Origin: Symploca sp. SIO1C2
GTDB lineage: Bacteria > Cyanobacteriota > Cyanobacteriia > Cyanobacteriales > Coleofasciculaceae
Assembly (NCBI GenBank): GCA_010672925.1
Contig: JAAHFP010000047.1
Coordinates: forward strand, 1-44,068
Direction of reading: 5' to 3'
Length of the DNA: 44,068 nt
Positions 24,770 to 35,800 of the stretch are shown piece after piece. The notes beneath the pieces are model-generated. The model did no database searches, was not told where the DNA came from, and saw only the letters and a list, made by a program, of their open reading frames with translations. Each line of letters opens with the position of its first letter. Position 1 is the first letter of the stretch. The translations under genes and the position numbers were made by a program.

Positions 24770-27700
24770 CTAACCTTTGAATCGTGGATTTTTTTTTCCT
24801 AGGGCTGCCTTGCGTTTTTCGGCTCTCTCGTCCATTCGCGATCGCAAATTTTCATTATTAGTTCTCGCCCGGTTTGCTTGGCTCAAATGTTGAGCTAGGG
24901 CACTGACTGTGGGATATTGAAACATATCTACTACTGACAGCTTTTGGTTAAAGATGGATTGCAGTTTACTCAATATTTGAACTAACAGTAAAGAATGTCC
25001 TCCTAGGTCAAAGAAATTATCTTCTATACCAACGCGGTCTAGGCGTAAATATTCTTGCCAAATTCCAGCTATGATCTGCTCAATATCTGTACTAGGTGCT
25101 TGGTAAGCTGCTTCTAAGTCCGGTCGAATAGCCTCTGGAGCAGGAAGAGCACGCTTATTGATTTTACCATTGTGATTTAGTGGAATCGCATCCAGCAAAA
25201 CAAAATGGGAAGGAATCATATAATCGGGTAACTGTTCGGTCAAATAAGACCGCAACATCGGCACTATTTTATGGGTTAATTTTTCCGAAATTGGGTTGTT
25301 TCCATAAGCATGCCACTCTCGTCGCTTACTGCTTCCTGAGAGAAAAGGAGAAATTAGGGAAAGGGATTGTTCCTGGGGTATAAACACAACATCAAAATAT
25401 CCCTGCTTCCCTTGGTGAGACCAAACCACTTGTGTTGTGTAATTGAGTTCTTCCCCGATGGCCCAAAATGCTTCTGGATCTATACCGGGCTCTTTTTGTA
25501 GGGTTTCTTTCACAGTAGACCGGAGCGCTGTAACTGTAAAGTTATCTTCTAGATCCCCCAAGATTTGTACACTTTTAACATCGTTCCAAATTCTGGCATT
25601 AGGAATGTTTTGCAAGCAGCAGGGGGAGCGGGTTTCGGTTAGCAGTTGACGGAGGGATTCTAGGTTATGGGAAGGTGAATCTACCGTTGCTTTTTCTTGC
25701 CAGTCATAAATTGAAGGTGACTGAAGAGGTTTATCCCCCTGATCTATTTGCAGAATGACATCATAACGATATTTTGTTAGCTCATTATGGTACTGTCCAC
25801 GCTTATGGAGAATCTGAACTGATGAAATTTCAGGAATCTCATTTTTCAACTGTTTGAAGAAAGCTGGATCAATCGCCAACTCTCCTTCAAATCGCCTAGA
25901 TTTTTGGCTATTTTCTCTTAATTGTGCTATGGGTAAGCTATCTGCTGACTTATAGAGTTGAATAGAGGTATGAAAAGCGTCCAAAAGCGGAAAACAACGC
26001 AAGTCTCCCAGGAAGATAATACCACCAGGAGCGGTTGCTTTGACAGCTCCCCGAATCACTTGTAATAAGTAGTTAATTCCTGGAAAATATTGGACAATGG
26101 AGTTGAGAATAATCGCATCATAATTGTCTGGGGCGATCGCGCTAAAGTCATCAGCGAGTTGTCTGCGCAGTTCGACGTGAGATAAATTACGGGAGTCCAG
26201 CTGTTGTTGGACAAATTGCAGCGCTTCTGGAGAAAAATCCGTTCCTAAATAATGACTGCAATGGGACGCGATACGCAATAGGAGTAACCCTGTTCCACAA
26301 CCGATTTCCCACACTCGCTGGGGATGGTAAACCATAATACTGGCAACGGTATGAGTAACCCATTCGGCCATAGCTTCAGGGAGAATCGCTTGCCCCGTAT
26401 AGCTATCATTCCAACCCGCTAGGTTAAAGTCTGCTTGGTCTAAGTCGGAAGATTCTTGGTAGGTTTGCTCAAATAGGGACTGCCATTGAGAAATATGTTC
26501 GTTGCTACCACTGGCAGATGCTTCTGATTCGAGTTGGCTGACTAAGTAAGCAACAAGCTGTTTATTTCCTGCTTCTTCCCTAGGAACAACCACAGTCTTT
26601 TTCACTGTAGGGTGTTGATTGAGAAGAGTCTCGATTTCTCCAGGTTCAATGCGGAAACCACGAATTTTAACTTGAGTGTCAATCCGTCCCAGAAATTCAA
26701 TGCTACCATCTTTCATAAACCGGGCTAGGTCTCCAGTGCGATAGAGGCGATCGTTTCTTTTGTTACTAAAAGGATTAGGCACAAATTTTTCAGCAGTTAG
26801 CTCCGGACGATTGAAATAGAACCTAGCTAATCCCTCGCCCCCCGTGTAAAGTTCTCCTGGAACACCCACAGGTACTGGCCTCATCTTTGGATCGAGGATA
26901 TAGGTGGTGGTTCTGGAAATGGGACGTCCAATGGGAATGGAGAGGGGAAAGTTTTCTTCTGGTTTTACTGGATAAAAGGTGGTAAATGTAGTGTTTTCTG
27001 TTGGCCCGTAGACATGAATTGTCTGGCAGTTTTGAGCATAGCGCACAAAAGCTTGTAAGAGTTTTACAGACATTACTTCTCCTCCCACCAGAAGTTGTCG
27101 CAGGGAGGCAAGGCTATCAATTTTTTCTTCTACCATCAGATGAAATAGAGCTGTGGTGAAGAACATAACTGTGATTTTATGCTCGGTTATCCCCTGAGCT
27201 AATTCTTCCAGGGAAGGGGTATGAGGAGGCATGATTACCAACCTAGCTCCATTGAGCAAGCTGCCCCAGATTTCAAAGGTAGACGCATCAAAGGTAAAAG
27301 GTGCTATATGTAAGAGGCGGTCATCAGCGCATAAGCTAACGTAGTTGGGATTGTTGACCAGTCGCATCACCGCACGATGACTCACACCGATACCTTTAGG
27401 TTTACCTGTAGAACCAGATGTGTACATAATGTAGGCTAGATAATCTGGTTTAACTGTAGTGAGGGGAAAGTTATCTGAACCCTGGGTAAGTTGAGCCAGG
27501 GAGCAAGCAAGGATCACCCCATCCCACTTGGGTAGACTAGAGCGAAACTCTTCCTGAGTCAAAAGTAGGGAAGGTTCGGTATCCTCCAACATTGACTTCA
27601 GTCGATGTTGAGGTGTGTCGGGGTCTAAGGGGAGATAAACCCCTCCTACTTTGAGAATGGCTAAAATGGCGATAATCGTTAACAGTGATCGCTTCATGCA

Positions 27701-30700
27701 AAGACCAACAATTGTCTCTGGTGTCACTCCTTGTCCTTGCAGTTGACCAGCTAATCGGTTGGCATATTGGTTAAGTTGGGCGTAAGTTAACTTGGTTTCA
27801 CCAAAAACGAGAGCAATCGCTTCTGGTGCTTTTTCGACTTGCTGTTCAAAGGCTTGATGAAGGGATAGTTCTCGTGGATATGCTCTAGCTGTTTGATTCC
27901 AGTCTACTACTATCTGTTGCTGTTCAGTTGGAGTGAGCAAACTGAAGTCAGCAATGGTCTTTTCTGGTTCAGTGCCAATTTGTTCTAAGAGGCGGAGGAA
28001 ATGCTCCAGCATCCGAGAACCAGTGTCTGGATTAAACAGCTCTACATTGTAAATAAATTTGCCTATCAGTCCGTCAGGTGTTTCCCAAAGATGACATTCC
28101 AGGTCAAACCTAGTAGTTTGAATCTCCAACTCTTCTTGGCTTACCTGAAGATTGGGGAGTTCTGGCATTTGGTCCGGAGCATTTTGTAGAGCAAAGACCA
28201 CTTGTACCAAAGGATTTCGACTGGGGTCTCTTTCCGGTTCTAATTCTTCTACTAGTTTTTCAAAGGGTAAATCTTGATGGGCATAAGCTTGTAGAGTGGT
28301 TTGGCGTACCCTGGCTAAGAGGTCTTGAAATTGGGGATTTCCCGATAGGTCAGTCCGCAATACTAGGGTATTGACAAAAAAGCCGATTAGGTTTTCTATT
28401 TCTGTACGGTTGCGGTTGGCAATGGGAAAACCGACTGCAATATCTTCTTGGCCTGTGTAACGGTAGAGCAAAACTTTGAAAGCACTCAGCAAGGTCATAA
28501 ATAAAGTAGCTCCTTGCTGACGACTGACCTGTTTCAACTGCTGGGATAGGCTAGGGGAAAGCTTAAAGTTTAAGGCTTTCCCCAAGAAGGTTTGTACGGG
28601 GGGACGGGGGCGATCGCTATACAATCCCAATAGGGGTAAGTCGGTTAGTTGTTGTCGCCAGTAGGTTAACTGAGCATCTAATAGCTCCCCTTGAAGCCAT
28701 TGGGTTTGCCAGCAGGCAAAATCTGCATACTGAATTGGTAGTTTTGCTAACGGGTAGGGGTTGCCTTCCCATGCTGACTGATAGAGTAAACCTATTTCCC
28801 GATGCAAGATTCCTAAAGACCAACCGTCGGAGACAATATGGTGGATATTGAGGAACAGAATATGTTCTTCTGGTGTAACCTCAAATACAGAGGCACGAAT
28901 TAGGGGTTCTTGAGCTAGATCGAAGGGTTTTAGCGCTGCTTCGTTGATGAGGCGTTTGATTTCAGCTTCCCGTTCTATCTTTGAGGCTGCTGCGGGAACT
29001 ATTAAGTTGAGGTTTAAAGGTTGTTCAGGAGCAATAACTTGATATGCTTCCCCTTGTTTGGGGAGAAAGTTGGTGCGCAGGGTTTCGTGTCTGCTAATAA
29101 TTTGATTGAGGGTTTTCTCTAGGATGTTGACCTTTAGTTCTCCCACTAGTCGATAAGCTGTGGGGATATTGTAACCAGGGGTGTCTGGAACTAGTTGTGT
29201 GACAAACCACAGACGCTTTTGGGCAAAGGATAAAGGCAGGTCGCTAGTCCGAGAATTGGGCTGAATTGGAGTTTGGAGACTTTGAGGTCGGGATTGGTAT
29301 TCGTTTTCTAGGCAAACGGCTAATTCAGCGACAGTAGGGGCTTCAAACAACGTCTGTACGGGGAGTTTAACGTTGGTGATGTTCAGCAGCCTGGAGAAGA
29401 CTTGGGTAGCTAGTAGGGAATGTCCCCCTAGATCAAAAAAGTTATCGTGGATGCCGATTGCCTCTTGGTTGAGCACTTGACTCCATACTCCAATGACAAT
29501 CTCTTCTGTGGGGGTACGGGGTTGTTCGTTCTCATTGACGGACTGTTGGACTGTTTCTGGTTCGGGTAGCGATCGCCAATCGAGTTTGCCGTTAGCTGTT
29601 AAAGGTAAACTGGGTAAGGGAACAAAAGCGGCAGGCACTAAAAACCCTGGTAATTTTTGCCGTAAATAAGGGCGGACATTTTCTGTGGTGCTACCCACAA
29701 AGTAAGCCACTAGGAATTTATCCCCATTGGCTTTTGATTTGATGAGGATGGCGGCTTCTTGTACCTCTGGATGCTGGAGTAAGGTAGCTTCGACTTCTTC
29801 GGGTTCGACTCGAAAGCCGCGAATCTTGACCTGGTTATCAATACGTCCGAGAATTTCAATTTGGCTATCCCTGCGATATCGAGCCTGGTCTCCTGTAGCA
29901 TACAGGCGTTCTCCTGGTGTTTCACTAAAGGGGTCGGGAATAAACTGACTCGCCGTTAGTTCGGGACGATTAACATAGCCTCGTGCTAAACCGCCACCGC
30001 CAATATAGAGTTCTCCTGCTACTCCTACAGGGACAGGTTCTAGATTTTGATCAAGGATATAGCAACGGACACCTGCTAGGGGACGACCAATAGGAATTCT
30101 AGAAGTTGTTGGGATTGACTCTACTGGGTAAAATGTGGTGAAGGTTGTCGCTTCTGTCGGCCCATATCCATTAAGTAACTGTTGTGGCGAACCCACTTCT
30201 ATGAGTCGCCGCACCATTTCTGAGTTAGCCATTTCTCCTCCAAAGATGAGGCATTTGAGAGAAGACAGGGCTTGGGGAACCTCTTGCACCATCTGGTTAA
30301 ATAGCGCCACAGTTAGCCACATGATGCTAATGCTTTGCTCCGTAATGGTTGCGGCTAAATCCGGAGGAGAGAGGACTACATTAGTAGGGATAGTGACTAG
30401 GGATGCACCGTTGAGCAGAGGTCCCCAAATCTCGAAGGTGGCAGCATCAAAGGAAATATTTGACAGATGAGCGATACGATCAGTTGAGGAAAATTGGAGG
30501 ATGTTGTTCCCTGAAACCAAGTTAGTAACGCCGCTGTGGGGTATACCGATACCTTTGGGTTGGCCTGTGGAACCTGAAGTGTAGTTGATATAAGCTAGGT
30601 TTTGAGGAGTGACGGCTGTTGCCAGATTTTCAGGACTTTCTCTGGTTATTTGGTCTTGTTCTTGCTCTAAACATACCAGTTCCAGGGAGCGATCGCTAAA

Positions 30701-32899
30701 TCTTTCTACTTCTGCTGCTGTGGTCAAGAGGAGCGGCATTTGTGTATCCTCAATCATGTAGTCTAGCCGTTCTTGAGGATATTGGGGGTCTAGAGGGACA
30801 TAGATGCCACCAGCTTTGAGAATGGCTAAAATGCCTACAATTAGCTCTAAGCTGCGCTCTATGGAGATACCAACGCAGGTTTCAGGGTTGACGCCTCGCT
30901 TCTGCAAAGTTCGAGCCAGTTGGTTAGCGCGGGTATTGAGTTCTCTATAGGTAAGTTGGAAGTTATCCCCTAATACAGCTAAGTTGTCCGGTGTTTTTTC
31001 GACTTGAGTCTCAAACTGTTGATGAATAACCCCCAAATATCCAGGAGCGCTGGGGTGAACAAAATTTTGGGTGGGATTTATTGAGCTTTGTATCCCAAAA
31101 TTATCAGTTCTCTCTTCTTCCGAACTTCGTTCTGCTACGCTAACAGCCCCCCAACTCCTCTGCTCCTCTGCTCCTCTGCTCCTCTGCTCCTCCGCTCCCC
31201 ACCCTTTTTTTCGCTCACCAGGAGTGCTGGTTTTGCTATATACCTGTAAGAGTTGATGGCGCTCTTGTGGAGTTAGTAAGGGTAACTCATTAATGGGGCA
31301 ATCGGAGTTGACAACAATAGCTTGCAGTAAGTTTAGATAATGCAGGAGAAATCGACCGATGGTTTGTGGGTCGAATAAGTCTGTACTATAGTTGGCGATC
31401 GCAATTAAATCATCGGCATCTGGCTCAGATGGCTTGATTGCCATTTCTGAGAGGAGGCTTGCAATATCGTAGGCACTTTCGCTGTATAGAAACCAGTTAC
31501 TGGATTTGTCGGAGCGCTTCCAAAGATGAAATTCCAGGTCGTAGCGAGTGGTTCCTCGGTCGTATTCTAAAGGAGAAATGGTGAGTTCCGGTAGATCTAA
31601 GGATTCTCCAGGGATGGTTTGGAAAGCATAGCTAACAGTGCTGAGGGGATTATGGCTTAAGTCCCGATTGGGTTGGAGTTCTTCGACTATTTTTTCAAAG
31701 GGGACATCTTGATGGTCATAGGCTTCTAGGGTTGTTTGATGGATGCGTTGCAGGAGTTGAGGAAAGGAGGGATTTCCCTGTAAGTTAGTCCGCAAGATGA
31801 GGGTATTGACGAAAAAACCGATTAATCCTTCAATTTCGGAGCGGTTGCGATTGGCGATGGGGGAAGCGACGGCAATATCCTGTTGATGGGTATAGCGATA
31901 TAGTAGAGTCTGAAATGCTCCCAGCATTAAGGTGGAGAGGGAAACTTTTTCTCTACGGGATAAGGCTTCTAGGTTGCGGATCAGTTTACCGGGTAAGGTA
32001 ATACTCATCATGCTTCCCCGAAAGCTTTGTACGGGAGGACGGGGGCGATCACCTGGTAGGGAAAGGGTTTCGATACCAGTTAGCTGTTTTTTCCAGTAGG
32101 ACAGTTCCTCTTGGAAAGCTTGGCTTTGCAGTCGTTGCTGTTGCCAAAGGGCAAAGTCTGCATATTGGATGGGAAGTTTAGGAAACGCAGGAACAGTGCC
32201 CTTAAGCAAGGCTGGGTAGAGGGTTTGCAGTTCTTTGATAAAGAGGTTGAGAGACCAACCGTCGGTAACGATGTGATGCATGTTCAGCAGCAGCACATGA
32301 TGGTGGCAACCGCAACGCAGGAGGCTGGCACGCAGCAAGGGTCCGGTGTCAAGTTGGAAGGGACGTTGGCTTTCTTTTACTGCTTTGCTGAATATTTCAG
32401 TTTCTTGTTCTGCTTTGGGGAGAGATTGCAGATCGATTATGGGGAGCTCTAACTCTAAACTGGGTGCAATAACTTGAATAGGTTTTCCCTCAACGACCTT
32501 AAATATTGTGCGTAAACTTTCATGTCGCCGCACCATTTCGTTCAAGGTTTTTTGCAGAATGTCCACCTTGAGTTCCCCAAGGAGGCGCAAACCTCCAGAA
32601 ACATTGTAGGCAAAACTCTGGGACATTAATTGTTCGACAAACCAAAGGCGTTGCTGGGCTGTCGATAGGGGAATATAACCTATCCTTTCTTGTGGTTGGA
32701 TGGCTCTCGATTTCTCGCTCTTGGCTTCTCCCACCGTTTGTAAGAAGGAGATAATTTCTGTTTTTCTTTCTGCTAGTTGTGCCCGCAGTTCAGCCGTTAA
32801 ACTTCCACTAACTGCTCTGTATTTGAGTTTTCCGTTTTCCGCCCAAACTTCAATACCAAGACTGCGTAGATTTGTCAGAAGTTCGCCGATAGATATCAT
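24770..32899 (-). CDS. Two-module NRPS: docking-C-A-PCP-C-A-MT-PCP (Val, then N-Me-Ile)
   Basis: This protein has 2709 residues. Residues 1-55 match the TubC-type N-terminal docking domain (LGIEVWAENGKLKYRA, LAERKTEIISFL). Module 1 has C (HHIVTDG at 208-214), A from about 625 and PCP near 1153. Its pocket code is D-A-F-W-I-G-G-T-F-K, the classic valine code. Module 2 has C from about 1220 and A from about 1680, with pocket D-A-F-F-L-G-V-T-F-K, an isoleucine-type code. An N-methyltransferase (VWEIGCGTG near 2196) is inserted between core motifs A8 and A10, and a PCP lies near 2630. There is no epimerase, so L residues are expected. The start overlaps the upstream stop by 4 bp (ATGA). The linker at 560-620 carries an unusual low-complexity insert, GAEEQRSRGAEEQRSW. 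The basic C-terminal tail (EKRKAALGKKNPRFKG) resembles that of the Pro module. Confidence 0.94.
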   Translation of the reverse strand: MISIGELLTNLRSLGIEVWAENGKLKYRAVSGSLTAELRAQLAERKTEIISFLQTVGEAKSEKSRAIQPQERIGYIPLSTAQQRLWFVEQLMSQSFAYNVSGGLRLLGELKVDILQKTLNEMVRRHESLRTIFKVVEGKPIQVIAPSLELELPIIDLQSLPKAEQETEIFSKAVKESQRPFQLDTGPLLRASLLRCGCHHHVLLLNMHHIVTDGWSLNLFIKELQTLYPALLKGTVPAFPKLPIQYADFALWQQQRLQSQAFQEELSYWKKQLTGIETLSLPGDRPRPPVQSFRGSMMSITLPGKLIRNLEALSRREKVSLSTLMLGAFQTLLYRYTHQQDIAVASPIANRNRSEIEGLIGFFVNTLILRTNLQGNPSFPQLLQRIHQTTLEAYDHQDVPFEKIVEELQPNRDLSHNPLSTVSYAFQTIPGESLDLPELTISPLEYDRGTTRYDLEFHLWKRSDKSSNWFLYSESAYDIASLLSEMAIKPSEPDADDLIAIANYSTDLFDPQTIGRFLLHYLNLLQAIVVNSDCPINELPLLTPQERHQLLQVYSKTSTPGERKKGWGAEEQRSRGAEEQRSWGAVSVAERSSEEERTDNFGIQSSINPTQNFVHPSAPGYLGVIHQQFETQVEKTPDNLAVLGDNFQLTYRELNTRANQLARTLQKRGVNPETCVGISIERSLELIVGILAILKAGGIYVPLDPQYPQERLDYMIEDTQMPLLLTTAAEVERFSDRSLELVCLEQEQDQITRESPENLATAVTPQNLAYINYTSGSTGQPKGIGIPHSGVTNLVSGNNILQFSSTDRIAHLSNISFDAATFEIWGPLLNGASLVTIPTNVVLSPPDLAATITEQSISIMWLTVALFNQMVQEVPQALSSLKCLIFGGEMANSEMVRRLIEVGSPQQLLNGYGPTEATTFTTFYPVESIPTTSRIPIGRPLAGVRCYILDQNLEPVPVGVAGELYIGGGGLARGYVNRPELTASQFIPDPFSETPGERLYATGDQARYRRDSQIEILGRIDNQVKIRGFRVEPEEVEATLLQHPEVQEAAILIKSKANGDKFLVAYFVGSTTENVRPYLRQKLPGFLVPAAFVPLPSLPLTANGKLDWRSLPEPETVQQSVNENEQPRTPTEEIVIGVWSQVLNQEAIGIHDNFFDLGGHSLLATQVFSRLLNITNVKLPVQTLFEAPTVAELAVCLENEYQSRPQSLQTPIQPNSRTSDLPLSFAQKRLWFVTQLVPDTPGYNIPTAYRLVGELKVNILEKTLNQIISRHETLRTNFLPKQGEAYQVIAPEQPLNLNLIVPAAASKIEREAEIKRLINEAALKPFDLAQEPLIRASVFEVTPEEHILFLNIHHIVSDGWSLGILHREIGLLYQSAWEGNPYPLAKLPIQYADFACWQTQWLQGELLDAQLTYWRQQLTDLPLLGLYSDRPRPPVQTFLGKALNFKLSPSLSQQLKQVSRQQGATLFMTLLSAFKVLLYRYTGQEDIAVGFPIANRNRTEIENLIGFFVNTLVLRTDLSGNPQFQDLLARVRQTTLQAYAHQDLPFEKLVEELEPERDPSRNPLVQVVFALQNAPDQMPELPNLQVSQEELEIQTTRFDLECHLWETPDGLIGKFIYNVELFNPDTGSRMLEHFLRLLEQIGTEPEKTIADFSLLTPTEQQQIVVDWNQTARAYPRELSLHQAFEQQVEKAPEAIALVFGETKLTYAQLNQYANRLAGQLQGQGVTPETIVGLCMKRSLLTIIAILAILKVGGVYLPLDPDTPQHRLKSMLEDTEPSLLLTQEEFRSSLPKWDGVILACSLAQLTQGSDNFPLTTVKPDYLAYIMYTSGSTGKPKGIGVSHRAVMRLVNNPNYVSLCADDRLLHIAPFTFDASTFEIWGSLLNGARLVIMPPHTPSLEELAQGITEHKITVMFFTTALFHLMVEEKIDSLASLRQLLVGGEVMSVKLLQAFVRYAQNCQTIHVYGPTENTTFTTFYPVKPEENFPLSIPIGRPISRTTTYILDPKMRPVPVGVPGELYTGGEGLARFYFNRPELTAEKFVPNPFSNKRNDRLYRTGDLARFMKDGSIEFLGRIDTQVKIRGFRIEPGEIETLLNQHPTVKKTVVVPREEAGNKQLVAYLVSQLESEASASGSNEHISQWQSLFEQTYQESSDLDQADFNLAGWNDSYTGQAILPEAMAEWVTHTVASIMVYHPQRVWEIGCGTGLLLLRIASHCSHYLGTDFSPEALQFVQQQLDSRNLSHVELRRQLADDFSAIAPDNYDAIILNSIVQYFPGINYLLQVIRGAVKATAPGGIIFLGDLRCFPLLDAFHTSIQLYKSADSLPIAQLRENSQKSRRFEGELAIDPAFFKQLKNEIPEISSVQILHKRGQYHNELTKYRYDVILQIDQGDKPLQSPSIYDWQEKATVDSPSHNLESLRQLLTETRSPCCLQNIPNARIWNDVKSVQILGDLEDNFTVTALRSTVKETLQKEPGIDPEAFWAIGEELNYTTQVVWSHQGKQGYFDVVFIPQEQSLSLISPFLSGSSKRREWHAYGNNPISEKLTHKIVPMLRSYLTEQLPDYMIPSHFVLLDAIPLNHNGKINKRALPAPEAIRPDLEAAYQAPSTDIEQIIAGIWQEYLRLDRVGIEDNFFDLGGHSLLLVQILSKLQSIFNQKLSVVDMFQYPTVSALAQHLSQANRARTNNENLRSRMDERAEKRKAALGKKNPRFKG
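31155..31200. repeat. Octamer tandem repeat inside the NRPS coding sequence
   Basis: Four perfect copies of ctcctctg (31155-31186) are followed by ctcctccg and ctcccc. On the coding strand they encode the repeated octapeptide GAEEQRSR/GAEEQRSW, because three 8-bp units equal eight codons. The tract lies in the linker between the first condensation and adenylation domains. That linker is roughly 55-60 residues longer than the equivalent linker in the terminal NRPS. The same octamer family occurs between genes at 38852-38891. Gain or loss of one unit would shift the reading frame. Confidence 0.9.
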
Positions 32900-35800
32900 A
32901 TTTCTCCCTCCTCATAATTGCTCCCTGTTGTCCCGACTACCTCTTGGAAAACTCCGAGTTTTCCTTGATTAAATTCAACAATCTCTGCTAGATGGGATGG
33001 GGTAGGATTATCAAAAAATTGCTTAAGTTTAACTTCGATTTGAAACTGATCGCGAATTCTGGATACGACTTGCATTGCCAATAAAGAATTGCCGCCTAAG
33101 TCGAAGAAGTTGTCCTGTCTGCTAATTTTCTTTCTCCTTAAGACTTGGCCAAAAAGCTCACCTAAACTTTCTTCTGTCTGGTTTTGAGGGGCAACGTAAC
33201 TCCCGTTAGTTGAGGAACTTATATCTTCCGGTAAGGGTAGTTGCTGGCGGTCTATTTTACCATTATTGGTTAAGGGGAATGTGGGGATGGCTATCAAAGA
33301 TGAGGGAACCATATAATCTGGTAATTTTTCCTCTAGATAAGCCTTGAGTTCTGGTACTAAAGAACTACTGATATCAGGCCGATAGGGATGATTAGCATAA
33401 GTATTGGGTGGTTTTATGGGTTTCTCGGCAAAGGAAAAAGGAAACCCAATACAATCTTTCTCTGGATGGGTGTTGGGAACAAAAGCTATATCGTAGCAAC
33501 CAGGACGATCACTACCAGACCAACTCACATGAACGGTATAGGCATATTCTTCCCCTAGTAAGCATAAATCCTCTGGGTCTACAGCTTTTTCTTGAGCTGC
33601 CAGGGTGGTTGCTAATTCCCTGATTTCTTTGACTGTGGTACATTGATTTTCCTGATGTGCTAGTTCGGCAATTTTCAAGTCTTCTGTAACTCTACTATTA
33701 GGAATTTCTTGAATACAAAGAACTTGATTGCTTTTTGTCATCAAGTGATGTTTGACAGCAGCTAAACTTAAATTATCCTCTTGCCAACTCAGCCACTCAG
33801 ACTGAACTGGAATTTTCTGTTGGCCAATATAGATAATCACATCATAGCGAAATTTAGTTAATTCATTGTAATAGCGAGGGCTACCTTGAACAGAGTTATC
33901 ACGCTTCAACAAAACTTGGACATGACTGATTTTAGGTAGATGAGTTTTTAAGTCTACAAAAAATGCTGGATCGATCACCAGTTGGTCTTCAATGGCAATT
34001 TTGTCGGCAACGCGCTGTTGCCATTGTTCAACGGTTAGCTCATCTGGAGACTGATAGAGTTGGACGGAGCTATGAAAAGCTGATAAAAGTGGATGACATC
34101 GTACATCTCCCAGAAAAATATGGCCTCCTGGAGCCACTACTTCTACTGCTTTTTCCATCACATCCAGCAGATAATCCATGGTGGGAAAATGTTGGCTCAC
34201 GGAATTAAAAAAGAGCAAGTCAAAACTATTTAACTCAAACCCTTCAAAGTTATCTGCCATTCTGTGCATGAGATTAATCTCAGCTTGATTACCGGCTAAC
34301 CCTAAATGTTGAGTCACATAATCTAGCGCTGATTGGGATAAATCTGTCCCCACATAACGGCTACAGGTGGGAGCTATTTTAAAGAGCAACATTCCCGTAC
34401 CGCAACCGATTTCCAAAACTTGTTGGCCCCCTAAATTGAGGATACGGCTTACGGTTGCTTGTAACCATTCCGCCATTTCTACAGGAGGAATAGGTTCACC
34501 GGTATAGCTACTATTCCAACCGATAATATTGAAAGTTGGGTCATCAGTTGCGGGAGTTTCGCGGTAGAGGTCATCATAAATTCCTTCCCAATGAACTAGA
34601 TATTGACTGCCTTGTTCTGATTCTGTTACTGTAGGTTCTTCTGGTTCATCGTTGGGAACAACATAACCTATGAGTCGGCGATCACTCTCAGAGATTTCTT
34701 TAGCTATTACTAAGCTGTTACGAATTAAAGGATGTTGATTGAGAATATTTTCTACTTCCCCAGGTTCAATGCGAAATCCTCGAATTTTGACCTGATAATC
34801 GATGCGACCGATAAATTCAATATTACCATCTGGGAGGAAACGCCCTTGGTCTCCTGTACGATAAAGGCGATCGCCTGGTTGATCACTAAACGGGTTAGGT
34901 ACAAATTTTTCTGCGGTTAATTCTGGATTGTTGAGATAACCTCGTGCTAAACCCTCTCCACCAGTGTAGAGTTCCCCAACTTCACCCACCGATACAGGTT
35001 TCATGTTTGAGTCAAGGATGTAGACTTGGGTATGGGATATTGGCTTACCTATGGGTACGGATTGTTCTAACTTACTGGTACTTGTAACGGGGAAACAACA
35101 GGTAAATGTGGTGTTTTCTGTCGGTCCATAACCGTTAATTAATTGGCATCCTGCTAGTTTTTCCAACACTTGCTGTACATGACTAAGGGATAAGACATCT
35201 CCTCCTGCTAAGAGTTGCTTAATCGGTTTTAGGTCTTCAAGTTGTTCTTCTACCATCAGTTGGAATAATCCAGCAGTTAGCCATAAGGTAGTAATTTGGT
35301 GTTGGTTAATGGCTGTTCCTATCTCTTTGAGGGAGGGAGTCTGAGGCGGCATGATGACTAACCTTGCTCCGTTGAGCAAGCTTCCCCAAATTTCAAAGGT
35401 AGATGCATCAAATGTCAAGGAAGACAACTGTAATATCTTATCTTGTGAAGTCAACGTGACATAATTAGGCTGTTGAACCAGACGCACCACACCCCGGTGA
35501 GGAATTGCGATCGCTTTTGGTTTGCCAGTTGAACCTGAGGTATACATCACATAAGCCAAATTTTCCTGGGTTATGGATACACTGAGATTCTCTGTACTTT
35601 CTTGGTCAAATTCTTGGCCATCAAAGGATAATAGCTGAAGCCCTACTGGCGAAACCTGAATATTGGAACCTACCAGCGCTACTTTAGATGTAGCATTTTT
35701 TAGCATCTCTAATTGACGTTCTTCTGGATAGCAAGGGTCAATAGGTAAGTAAGCTGCACCTGCTTTGAGAATTCCTAAAAAGCCAATTATCGCTTCCAAA

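Noticed and set aside
32111-32452. Plus-strand open frame of 113 codons opposite the large NRPS
   Set aside because: It is antisense to a conserved condensation domain and looks like translated complement.
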